64,000 bases of DNA from Amycolatopsis sp. NBC_01488 (GTDB lineage: Bacteria; Actinomycetota; Actinomycetes; Mycobacteriales; Pseudonocardiaceae): NCBI RefSeq assembly GCF_036227105.1, contig NZ_CP109434.1:2422001-2486000 (forward strand). Reading direction: 5' to 3'. The notes below the pieces were generated by a model. That model searched no databases, had not been told where the DNA came from, and was given only the letters and a program-made list of their open reading frames with translations. The position numbers and the translations under genes are program-made. Below are positions 56,751 to 64,000 of the stretch, piece by piece. Every line of letters begins with the position of its first letter. Position 1 is the first letter of the stretch.

Positions 56751-58055
56751 AGCCCGCAGCCGGGCCGCGGTCTCGGCCACCCCGGCCTGGACCTTCGCGC
56801 GGTCCACGCGAAGCGACTCGCCGTCGGCGACGACCTGCTCGCCCGCGACCCACACGTCCCGGACCCGGCGGGACCCGGCCGCCCAGACGAGGTTCGACAG
56901 CAGCTGCACGTCCGGCACGTCCACGCCGCACGCGAACGCCGGGTCGTCCAGGTCGATGTGCACCAGGTCGGCCCAGCGGCCCGGCTCCAGCGCGCCGATG
57001 TCGGTCCGGCCCAGTGCCGCCGCGCCGCCGCGGGTTGCCAGCAGGAAGACGTCGGCCGCGGTCAGGACCGTCGAGTCACCCGTGGCCAGGCGGGCGAACA
57101 TCGCCGAGAGCTGCAGCTCTTCCCACAGGTCGATGTCGTCGTTGGACGCCGGGCCGTCGGTGCCGAGGCCGACCGCCACGCCAGCCGCGCGCAGGTCCGC
57201 GATCCGCGCGATGCCCGAGGCCAGTTTCGCGTTCGAACCCGGGCAGTGCGCCATGCCGACGCCGTGTGCCGCGAACAACGCGATGTCCGCGTCGGACAAG
57301 TGGATCGCGTGCGCCGCGAGCACCCGGCCGTCCAGCATGCCCAACTTGCCGAGCAAGGCCGGTACCGAACCGTGCTTGGCACGCACATCCGCGTCTTCGG
57401 CGGCCGCCTCGGCGACGTGGATCTGCACCAGCGCACCCCGGGAAGCAGCCGACTCCGCTGTCGCCCGCAGGCCTTCTGAAGAGAGCATGTACGCCGAATG
57501 CGGGCCATAGCCCAGCTCGATGCGGTCGCCCGGGCCGAAGCGGAGGCCGTCGGTGTCGATCCAGCGCTCGATCGCGGCCAGCTGGGCGCGCCAGTCGAGG
57601 CCCGGCAGCTCCATCACCGGCGGCGCGACCAGGACCCGGCCGCCCGTCGTGAGGACCGCGTCGACCAGCTGCTCGCCCTCGAAGTACATCTCGGCGCTGG
57701 TCGTGACGCCGTGTCGCAGCATCTCGACCGAGCCCAGCAGCATGCCGGTACGGACGTCCTCGGGCCGCAGCTTCGCTTCGGCGGGCCAGATGATCTCGTT
57801 GAGCCAGGGCAACAGCGGCAGGTCGCCGCCCATGCCGCGCAGCAGCGTCATCGGGCTGTGCGCGTGCGTGTTGACCAGGCCGGGGAGCAGGATGCCGGTC
57901 AGGGTGGTGACCGGTGCGGCGGACTCGGGGGCGGTGGCCGCCGGTCCGCAGTGGGAAATGCGCCCGTCGGCGTCCACATCGACGACCGCGTCACGCAGGA
58001 GCGAACAGGACGCGTCGGCGGGGAGAACGACAGGGGCGTGGAAACGGCGTTGCAT
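56748..58055 (-). CDS. amidohydrolase, MTA/SAH deaminase-like
   Basis: A 435-residue metal-dependent hydrolase of the cytosine deaminase/AtzB/MtaD group. The metal ligands are visible: NTHAHSPM (HxH), IHVAEAAAEDADV (His, Glu), LAAHAIHLSDADI (His) and LGTDGPASNDDID (Asp). It resembles 5-methylthioadenosine/S-adenosylhomocysteine deaminase, but chlorohydrolase or guanine-deaminase-like substrates cannot be excluded. GTG/ATG at 58055 opens with QRRFHAPVVLPAD. Followed by a DnaA-like box pair; 23 bases downstream of a LuxR regulator gene on the same strand. Confidence 0.85.
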   Translation of the reverse strand: MQRRFHAPVVLPADASCSLLRDAVVDVDADGRISHCGPAATAPESAAPVTTLTGILLPGLVNTHAHSPMTLLRGMGGDLPLLPWLNEIIWPAEAKLRPEDVRTGMLLGSVEMLRHGVTTSAEMYFEGEQLVDAVLTTGGRVLVAPPVMELPGLDWRAQLAAIERWIDTDGLRFGPGDRIELGYGPHSAYMLSSEGLRATAESAASRGALVQIHVAEAAAEDADVRAKHGSVPALLGKLGMLDGRVLAAHAIHLSDADIALFAAHGVGMAHCPGSNAKLASGIARIADLRAAGVAVGLGTDGPASNDDIDLWEELQLSAMFARLATGDSTVLTAADVFLLATRGGAAALGRTDIGALEPGRWADLVHIDLDDPAFACGVDVPDVQLLSNLVWAAGSRRVRDVWVAGEQVVADGESLRVDRAKVQAGVAETAARLRA

Positions 58056-58078
58056 CTCTGGATACTACGCACCCTGGA

Positions 58079-58729
58079 TTACGAGACGACTCCACTCCGC
58101 CACGCCCACGCGGCGATCTCCACGCGGTTGCGCGCGCCGATCTTGCCCTGCACGGACGCCAGGTGCGTCTTCACCGTGGACAGCGACAGGAACAGCTCCG
58201 CGCCGATCTCGGTGTTCGTCAGCCCGCGCGCCGCGGCCTGCACCACGTCCATCTCGCGTGCCGTCAGCGGCTCCGAAGGCGGCGCCACCTGCGAACGGGT
58301 CGTGCCGCCGTCGAAGTGCTTGAGCAGCCGGACGGTGATCTGCGGCGAGACCAGCGCGTCGCCGCGGTCGGCCGCGCGCACCGCCTCGATCAGCAGCGCC
58401 GGGCCCGCGTCCTTCAGCAGGAAGCCGGACGCGCCGTTGCGCAACGCCGTGTGCACGTACTCGTCGAGGTCGAACGTGGTGACCACGACCACCTTCAGCG
58501 GGTCGCTCACGTCCGGCCCGGCCAGCTGCCGGGTGACCTCGAGCCCGTCGAGGCCGGGCATGCGGATGTCGAGCAGGCAGACGTCCGGGCGCAGCTCGCG
58601 GGCCTTCGACACCGCCGAGACGCCGTCCGCGACGTCGGCGACGACCTCGATGTCGTCGTGCGACTCCAGGATCATGCGGAAGCCCATCCGCACCATCTCC
58701 TGGTCGTCGGCGATCAGTACCCGGATCAC
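58079..58729 (-). CDS. LuxR/NarL-family response regulator
   Basis: A 216-residue regulator. Receiver: LIADDQEMVRMGF, phospho-Asp in VCLLDIRMPGLDG, Lys in GFLLKDAGP. Helix-turn-helix: LTAREMDVVQAAARGLTNTEIGAELFLSLSTVKTHLASV. GTG 58729 overlaps the kinase stop as GTGA, which decides the start. Partner of the kinase upstream; probable target is the divergent ABC exporter. Confidence 0.93.
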   Translation of the reverse strand: MIRVLIADDQEMVRMGFRMILESHDDIEVVADVADGVSAVSKARELRPDVCLLDIRMPGLDGLEVTRQLAGPDVSDPLKVVVVTTFDLDEYVHTALRNGASGFLLKDAGPALLIEAVRAADRGDALVSPQITVRLLKHFDGGTTRSQVAPPSEPLTAREMDVVQAAARGLTNTEIGAELFLSLSTVKTHLASVQGKIGARNRVEIAAWAWRSGVVS

Positions 58730-60513
58730 TCGTCCCCTTCCCCGGCGGCCAGCGGCAGCCACGCTTCGACCCGCCAGCCGCCGTCCGGGCCCCGCCCGGC
58801 CGACAGCCGTCCCTTGAGCAGCGCGACGCGTTCACGCATGCCGACCAGACCGTAGCCGCCCGATCCGCCGGGCGGCCGGCGCGCCGTCTCGTGCCCGTTG
58901 TCCGTCACCCGCAGGTGGAGTTCGTCGCCGTTCACTTCGGCCAGGACGAACGCGTCCGTCGCGTCGGAGGCGTGCTTGCCGACGTTCGTCAGCGACTCCT
59001 GGACCAGCCGCAGCGCCGAGCGGCCGACCTCGTGCGGCAGGTCCGGCGGCAGGTCGAGGTGCATCGACGTCGGCACGCCGTGGTTGGCGCTCTCGACCAG
59101 CTTCCGCAGGTCGGCGCCGAGGTCGGTGGTGGCCTGTTCGCTGAACTCGCTCGACCCGGCCGGCGCGTCGCCGCGCATCGAGCGGACCAGCCGGCGCATC
59201 GCCGCGAGCGCCTCGACCCCCGCGTTCTCGATCCGGCCCATCGCCTCGACCGCCACCTGCGGGTTCTTCTCGGCCATCAGCCGCGCCGCCTGGGCCTGCA
59301 CGACGATGCCGGTGACGTGGTGGGCGACGACGTCGTGCAGCTCGCGGGCCAGCGCCATCCGCTCGGCGGTCTGCGCGTCGGCCACCGCCGACTTGACGAC
59401 CGTGGTGCGTTCGGAGTCCCGCGAGCGCAGCATCAGGCCGGTGGCGATCGAGATGCCGAGCAGCAGCACCGCCGGGACCGCCAGCGTGGAGAGGACCTGC
59501 GGGTCGGTCTGCAGGCCGCCCCGCCGGTCGGAGTTGATGATCGACGCGAGCGCGACGACGGCGGAGAGCACGCCGATCCGCGGCCACGACTGGCTCAGCC
59601 CGCGGGCCCTGGTCAGGTTCACCACCGCGCCCACCCCCGCGGCGACCTGCACGAACGGCACCCCGCTCGGCATCGGGTAGGCGTAGCGCAGGTGCAGGAA
59701 CGGGGTGATGAGCGCGGACAGCAGCAGGACGCCGGCGAGGGCGAGCATCGCGTCCGCGGGCCGGCGCGGCGACAGCACCGCGACGACGGCGGCGGCGACC
59801 GAGCAGAACAGCACCGGGAACCCGCGCGCGCCGCTGTCGTAGGTGTAGCCGAACTCGATGAGCAGCCCGATGGCGAGCACGCCCATCAGCACCCACTGGC
59901 CCATGGCCAGCTCGTTCAGCTTGCGCAGCCGCCGCTTCTGCTGGTCCGACCGCGGGCTGCGGTCCCGGGCGGCGACGGCGGGCACCACGGCGCCGGCCAG
60001 CAGCACGACCCCGACCAGCAGCGCCTGGGTGCCCGTGCCGCCGTCGATCTCGCCGATGCCCGCGTACCGGCCGAAGACCGCGACGAGCCCGCCGGCGACC
60101 AGGACGCTGACCACGCAGAACGCCACGCCCGCCCGGGCCCGGCGGGCCACGTAGTAGGTCATCAGCACGCCCGCGACGACTTCGGTGATGGTCACCTTCG
60201 GCAGCACGCTGGAGTACGGCGGGATGTGGAAGGCGTGGATGAAGAGGGTGGCGAACACCAGCACGCCGGCGCCGACCGTGCCGGCGACGGCGGCGCGCTT
60301 CTGCGCCCACAGCGCGCACGCCGCCATCGCGAAGATGCCGGGGAACAACCCGAAGTCGACGAAGCGCGGTCCGTTGTCGTCGAGCGCTGCCTGCGTCGTG
60401 AAGACGACGTCGAACAGCAGCGCGGCGAACAGGACGGCCGAAGGCACGCCGATGCGCCGCACCAGGGCGGTGGCGCGGGCGTACAGCGTTTTCGGCGGGG
60501 GCGCGGCGGTCAC
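58726..60513 (-). CDS. multi-pass sensor histidine kinase (HisKA_3 type)
   Basis: A 595-residue membrane kinase with a very hydrophobic N-terminal half of about 10-11 helices (to residue about 365), no large extracellular loop, then the H-box MALARELHDVVAHHVTGIVVQ, N-box LRLVQESLTNVGKHA, and G-boxes DNGHE and GGYGLVGMRERV. GTG 60513. Coupled to the response regulator by GTGA. Divergent from an ABC exporter, an arrangement like peptide-antibiotic sensing modules, though those usually use short intramembrane kinases. Confidence 0.9.
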   Translation of the reverse strand: MTAAPPPKTLYARATALVRRIGVPSAVLFAALLFDVVFTTQAALDDNGPRFVDFGLFPGIFAMAACALWAQKRAAVAGTVGAGVLVFATLFIHAFHIPPYSSVLPKVTITEVVAGVLMTYYVARRARAGVAFCVVSVLVAGGLVAVFGRYAGIGEIDGGTGTQALLVGVVLLAGAVVPAVAARDRSPRSDQQKRRLRKLNELAMGQWVLMGVLAIGLLIEFGYTYDSGARGFPVLFCSVAAAVVAVLSPRRPADAMLALAGVLLLSALITPFLHLRYAYPMPSGVPFVQVAAGVGAVVNLTRARGLSQSWPRIGVLSAVVALASIINSDRRGGLQTDPQVLSTLAVPAVLLLGISIATGLMLRSRDSERTTVVKSAVADAQTAERMALARELHDVVAHHVTGIVVQAQAARLMAEKNPQVAVEAMGRIENAGVEALAAMRRLVRSMRGDAPAGSSEFSEQATTDLGADLRKLVESANHGVPTSMHLDLPPDLPHEVGRSALRLVQESLTNVGKHASDATDAFVLAEVNGDELHLRVTDNGHETARRPPGGSGGYGLVGMRERVALLKGRLSAGRGPDGGWRVEAWLPLAAGEGDE

Positions 60514-60686
60514 AACGTGACGTTAGAGGATTCGCCCCGGTTCGCACCTTGGCCGAGTGGTCCGCGCTCCCTCGGCCGATCGGCCGATGCTGCACCGGGC
60601 GTGACTGGCCGTCTGCCCGAAGTGGACACCCGGTGATCTCCGCGAAGCTCGTCGGCATCGAGATCCGAACCGACAGGGAGAACGTG

Positions 60687-61388
60687 GTGGACCCGAACAC
60701 TCCACAGTGGACGAATGGGCCGGTGCTCTCCGGCCGTGGGCTGGTGAAGCGCTACGGCGCGCAGTACGCCCTGGCCGGCATCGACATCGACATCCAGCCG
60801 GGGGACGCCGTCGCGATCGTCGGGCCGTCCGGCTCCGGCAAGACGTCGCTGCTGCACGTCCTGGCCGGCATCCTCCGCGCCGACGACGGGCAGATCTTCC
60901 TGGCCGGGCAGCGGATCGACCACCTCGGCGAGAAGAAGCGCAGCGAGCTGCGCCGCACCGAGTTCGGCTTCGTCTTCCAGTCGGGGATGCTGGTCGCGGA
61001 GCTGTCGGCCGAAGAGAACGTCGCGCTGCCGTCGCTGCTGGCCGGGCTCGGCCGCAAGGAGGCCATCGACGCCGGCCGCCAGTGGCTTTCGCGCCTCGGC
61101 CTGGCCGGCAAGGAGAAGCGCCGCCCCGGCGAGCTGTCCGGCGGCGAGGCCCAGCGCGTCGCGATCGCGCGGGCGCTGACCCACCGGCCGAAGGTGATCT
61201 TCGCCGACGAGCCGACCGGCGCGCTCGACACGCGCACCGGCCGCGACACGATGGACGCCCTGCTCGGCGCCGCCCGCGAGACCGGCGCCGCGGTGATCGT
61301 GGTGACCCACGACCGCGAGCTGGCCGAGTCGATGCCGAAGACCGTCGCCATCCGCGACGGCCTGATTGCGACGAGGCTGGCGGCGTGA
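60687..61388 (+). CDS. ABC transporter ATP-binding protein (MacB/LolD-type)
   Basis: A 233-residue ATPase: Walker A GPSGSGKTS, Q-loop FVFQSGMLV, signature LSGGEAQRVAIARAL, Walker B VIFADEPTGALD, and the H-loop VVTHDREL. GTG 60687 lies 6 bases after AGGGAG; GTG 60684 is the alternative. The stop overlaps the permease start as GTGA. Divergent from the kinase/regulator pair that may control it; probably expels antimicrobial peptides or lipids. Confidence 0.93.
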   Translation: MDPNTPQWTNGPVLSGRGLVKRYGAQYALAGIDIDIQPGDAVAIVGPSGSGKTSLLHVLAGILRADDGQIFLAGQRIDHLGEKKRSELRRTEFGFVFQSGMLVAELSAEENVALPSLLAGLGRKEAIDAGRQWLSRLGLAGKEKRRPGELSGGEAQRVAIARALTHRPKVIFADEPTGALDTRTGRDTMDALLGAARETGAAVIVVTHDRELAESMPKTVAIRDGLIATRLAA

Positions 61389-63634
61389 ACTCGCTCCAGA
61401 TCGCCCTGCGGGTGCTGAAGGTCGATCGGCGGACCCGGACGTCGGCGATCCTCACCGCGGTCGGGGTGGCCGTCGCGACCGGGCTGGTGCTGCTGCTGGC
61501 GACGCTGCCGTTCGCCACGCAGAACCGTGAGCAGCGCGCACTCTGGCAGGGCGAGGACTACTACAGCCGCGACTCCGACGCCCCGGCCAAGCTGCTGTAC
61601 TCCGCCTCGAAGGACTACTTCGACGGCAAGCAGATCGTCCGGGTCGACATCGCGCCGGCGCCGGGCGCCACCACCGCGGGCATCGAGCTGCCGCCGGGGC
61701 TGCCGCAGCTGCCGGGGCCGGGCGAAACGGTCGTCTCGCCCGCGTTGGGGCGCCTGCTGCAGAGCCACTCCGCCGCGGAACTCGGCGACCGGTTCGGCAA
61801 GCCCGTCGGCGCGCTCGGCGAGGAGGGTCTCAGGTTCCCTGAGCAGCTCGTCGCGCTCACCGGGCACACGCCGGACGCGATGCCGGAGAACTCGGCCAAG
61901 GTGGCGGGTTTTCCGAGCGGGAAGGCCCGCCCGGACCCGCTGCTCATGCTGTTGTCCTGGGTCGGGATCATCGTCCTGCTGGTGCCGAGCCTGGTGCTGG
62001 TCGCGTCGTCGGCGCGGCTGACCGCGGCTCGGCGGGAGCAGCGGCTGGCCGCGCTCCGGCTGGCCGGGGCGACGCCGGGGCAGGTCACCAACATGGTGGC
62101 CGCCGAGACGACGTTGTCCGCGGGCATCGGTGCCGTGCTCGGCCTGCTGATCAGCCCGGCGCTGCACGGCCTCGCGTCGTTCGTGCCGTGGGCCGGGGGC
62201 ACCTGGCTCGCGTCGGACTTCGCGTTGCCGGTCGGCCTGACGGTGTTCATCGTCGTGGCGATTCCGGTGCTGGTGGTGCTGGCCGGGATCCTCGGCCTGC
62301 GCCGCGTGCTCAAGAACCCGCTGTTCGCGACGGGCGGCCACACGAAGAAGCCGTTGCACTGGTGGCGGCTGCTGGCGCTGCCCGCGGCCGGGCTGTTCTT
62401 CCTCGTCGCGGTGACGACGGCGAAGGACTCCGGCGGCATCACGATGGTCATGGCGGGGCTGTTCCTGCTGGTCGGCTCGGCCGCGATCGTCGGGCCGTGG
62501 GTGACGTCGGCGGTGGGCGGCACGTTCGTCCGGATCTGGCGGCGGCCGTCGTCGCTGCTTGCCGGCCGCCGCCTGCGTGACGACCCGAAGGGCGCCTACC
62601 GCGCCTCCGCCGGGATCGTGCTCGCGGTGTTCGCCGGGTCGATGGCGCTGACGCTGCTGCCGACGTTCGAGTCGATGGTGGGCGGCGGCCGGTCCTTCCA
62701 GGACTCGGTGCTCTACGCCGACACCGACGCCCAGCACGCGGGCAAGATCGTCGAGCAGGCCAACGCCTCGCTGCAGAAGTACGGGCAGTCCGAGCGGGCG
62801 GTCGCCGTCGGCGAGGTCTACCTGGTCCAGGGCGAGGGCCGGACGCGCAACGGCAACCGGGCGCTGGTGATGACCTGTGCCGACGCCGTCAAGCTGACCC
62901 GGTACGGCCTGACGCCGGCGAACTGCACCGGTGGTCCGGCCGTCTTCGGGGAAACGCAGCTGGACCTGGCGAACTACAAGATCGCCACCGAGTGGGAGGG
63001 CCCCGCGGTGGCCGTGACCTCGGGTACGCGGGCCGAAGCCGTGCCGCCCCGGGACTCGGACCTGTCCAGCACGCTCATCATCGACCCGGCCGCGGTGCCT
63101 GCGGGCGTCACGCCGAAGTACGTCACGGTGGTCGCGCCGACCACCGACGCGAACCGCGAGATCGTCCGGACGGCGCTGGCCGGGCCGGCCGCGGGTGAGG
63201 AGATCGGCAGCCGCGACCAGTACCTGTACAACCAGCAGACCGAGCTCGGCGATCTGCGCCGCGTCACGGTGATCGGGCTGGTCGCCGCGGGGATCCTGGC
63301 CGGCTGCAGCGCCGCGGTCACGACCGCGGGCTCGGTGATGGACCGCCGCCGGACGTTCGGGGCGCTGATGGCTGCCGGCACGCCGGTGCGGGTGCTGGCG
63401 AGGGCGCTGCGGATGGAGGCCGCGCTGCCCGCGCTGGTCGCCACCATCGGCGCGGGAATCGTCGGGGTACTGGTCGGTGTTGGGCTGTACAGCATGGTCG
63501 ATCCACGCGGGATCGTGCTGAGTCCGTGGCTCCTGGCGCCGGTGGTGCTGGGGATCGGGGTGGCCGTGCTCGGCGCGTCGGTCTGCACGCCCGCCCTCAA
63601 GCGGGTCCAGGCCGAGCCGCTGGCCGACGAATAG
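61385..63634 (+). CDS. FtsX-like ABC transporter permease (two FtsX domains)
   Basis: A 749-residue permease with an N-terminal helix, a large extracellular domain, three helices with FtsX features (LRLAGATPGQVTNMVAAE coupling helix, about residues 223-240), a long cytoplasmic/extracytoplasmic middle, and a second FtsX unit near the C-terminus (RRTFGALMAAGTPVRVLARALRMEAALPAL). The start GTG 61385 overlaps the ATPase stop. Pairs with the ATPase as a MacB-like mechanotransmission exporter. Substrate unknown. Confidence 0.9.
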   Translation: MNSLQIALRVLKVDRRTRTSAILTAVGVAVATGLVLLLATLPFATQNREQRALWQGEDYYSRDSDAPAKLLYSASKDYFDGKQIVRVDIAPAPGATTAGIELPPGLPQLPGPGETVVSPALGRLLQSHSAAELGDRFGKPVGALGEEGLRFPEQLVALTGHTPDAMPENSAKVAGFPSGKARPDPLLMLLSWVGIIVLLVPSLVLVASSARLTAARREQRLAALRLAGATPGQVTNMVAAETTLSAGIGAVLGLLISPALHGLASFVPWAGGTWLASDFALPVGLTVFIVVAIPVLVVLAGILGLRRVLKNPLFATGGHTKKPLHWWRLLALPAAGLFFLVAVTTAKDSGGITMVMAGLFLLVGSAAIVGPWVTSAVGGTFVRIWRRPSSLLAGRRLRDDPKGAYRASAGIVLAVFAGSMALTLLPTFESMVGGGRSFQDSVLYADTDAQHAGKIVEQANASLQKYGQSERAVAVGEVYLVQGEGRTRNGNRALVMTCADAVKLTRYGLTPANCTGGPAVFGETQLDLANYKIATEWEGPAVAVTSGTRAEAVPPRDSDLSSTLIIDPAAVPAGVTPKYVTVVAPTTDANREIVRTALAGPAAGEEIGSRDQYLYNQQTELGDLRRVTVIGLVAAGILAGCSAAVTTAGSVMDRRRTFGALMAAGTPVRVLARALRMEAALPALVATIGAGIVGVLVGVGLYSMVDPRGIVLSPWLLAPVVLGIGVAVLGASVCTPALKRVQAEPLADE

Positions 63635-63640
63635 GACGTT

Positions 63641-63664
63641 CGCCCCTCTGTCGGGGGAGGGGCG
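63641..63664 (+). terminator. terminator of the ABC operon
   Basis: CGCCCCTC (63641-63648) pairs with GAGGGGCG (63657-63664) over an 8-base loop, six bases after the permease stop. Confidence 0.7.
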
Positions 63665-63685
63665 AGCACCGGGGGTACAGAGGGA

Positions 63686-63733
63686 GGTCGTGAGTGCGTA
63701 ACGGTGTTAGAACACTGTTACGCACTCACGACC
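63686..63733. terminator. 48-bp near-perfect palindrome, bidirectional terminator or REP-like element
   Basis: A 23-base arm (63686-63708) pairs with 63711-63733 with one G-T pair and a 2-base centre (AG). The ends read GGTCGTGAGTGCG and CGCACTCACGACC. It overlaps the last codons and stop of trmB (stop 63726-63728), and lies 52 bases past the ABC permease gene. Confidence 0.8.
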
Positions 63734-64000
63734 GCTTTTCGAAGATCAGGTCGTGCGAGACGCGGCCTTCGACGTCGGCGCGCTGCTCGAACTTCGTCAC
63801 CGGCCGCCACTCCGGCCGCGGCGCCCAGCCGTCGTACCGGTTCTTCAGCGCGGGTTCGGCGGAGCAGACCTCCAGCATCTGCTCGGCGTAGTTCTCCCAG
63901 TCGGTCGCCATGTGGAAGGTGCCGCCGGGCGCGAGCCGCGACGCCACGAGCGCGGCGAACGACGGCGAGACGATCCGCCGCTTGTGGTGCTTCTTCTTCG
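63726..64000 (-). CDS. trmB: tRNA (guanine-N7-)-methyltransferase, C-terminal part
   Basis: The frame is open to the window end. The 91 visible residues begin [18 protein letters not shown] and continue [23 protein letters not shown], the TrmB signature (HKRR after the FPDPWHK region; ATDWxxYA). The enzyme methylates G46 of tRNA using S-adenosylmethionine. The stop TGA lies within a 48-bp palindrome, so the terminator structure starts inside the coding sequence. The N-terminal half is outside the window. Confidence 0.92.
   Translation of the reverse strand, partial: KKKHHKRRIVSPSFAALVASRLAPGGTFHMATDWENYAEQMLEVCSAEPALKNRYDGWAPRPEWRPVTKFEQRADVEGRVSHDLIFEKRS

Overview
This is a high-GC actinobacterial chromosome segment, most like Pseudonocardiales and probably Amycolatopsis or a close relative. 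The evidence is the strong G/C bias at third codon positions, frequent GTG starts, ATGA/GTGA gene overlaps, EspG/EspC/PPE-like type VII secretion (T7SS) partners, DUF5318, an actinobacterial PadR-ino1 pair and a DasR-type operator on ptsI. No sequence search was run, so the genus is inference.

Layout. 1-3.5 kb: end of a phytase-like esterase gene, then leuS behind a leucine-codon leader peptide and attenuator. 3.5-6.7 kb: a damaged zone with a deleted SDR gene beside an intact TetR gene, then a T7SS-linked cluster (YbaB-like, EspC-like, effector-like, membrane protein) in which every gene is frameshifted or deleted. 7-10.3 kb: rbsK, a ParB-like protein and ptsI, tightly overlapped, with a DasR-like palindrome on the ptsI start. 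10.3-17 kb: a drug exporter, a DUF1707 envelope protein, a CTG-started lipoprotein, and a three-gene AI-2E/histidine kinase/LuxR operon. 17.2-21.7 kb: a secreted protein and a 1081-residue chaplin-like repeat protein. 21.8-23.6 kb: a DODA-type dioxygenase and two divergent MarR genes sharing a perfect operator.

23.6-48.2 kb is the conserved core. It carries dnaB, rplI, rpsR, ssb, rpsF, a GT87 membrane glycosyltransferase, class A penicillin-binding proteins, DUF5318, and divergent PadR and ino1. As I recall it, this is the order near oriC in Mycobacterium tuberculosis (Rv0041 to Rv0058). The differences here are a DnaA-box cluster upstream of dnaB, a T7SS-linked four-gene operon between dnaB and rplI, three tandem secreted C-tail-anchored proteins after rpsF, a nfo-like endonuclease, a ROK regulator with a Gfo/Idh/MocA oxidoreductase, and three class A PBPs in a row in place of the single mycobacterial ponA1.

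48.2-64 kb is accessory: a sigma/anti-sigma pair preceded by a distant 16-bp inverted repeat, a HAD phosphatase, MarR+MFS, a Tat-exported PhoX-like phosphatase, an SdrD-B surface protein, an SDR, an amidohydrolase, a kinase/regulator pair divergent from an ABC exporter, and the end of trmB behind a 48-bp palindrome.

Themes are replication and translation genes, cell-wall synthesis and surface display (three PBPs, chaplin-like protein, SdrD-B protein, anchored proteins), and local regulators whose operators are visible as palindromes. No mobile element, CRISPR array, tRNA or rRNA was found.
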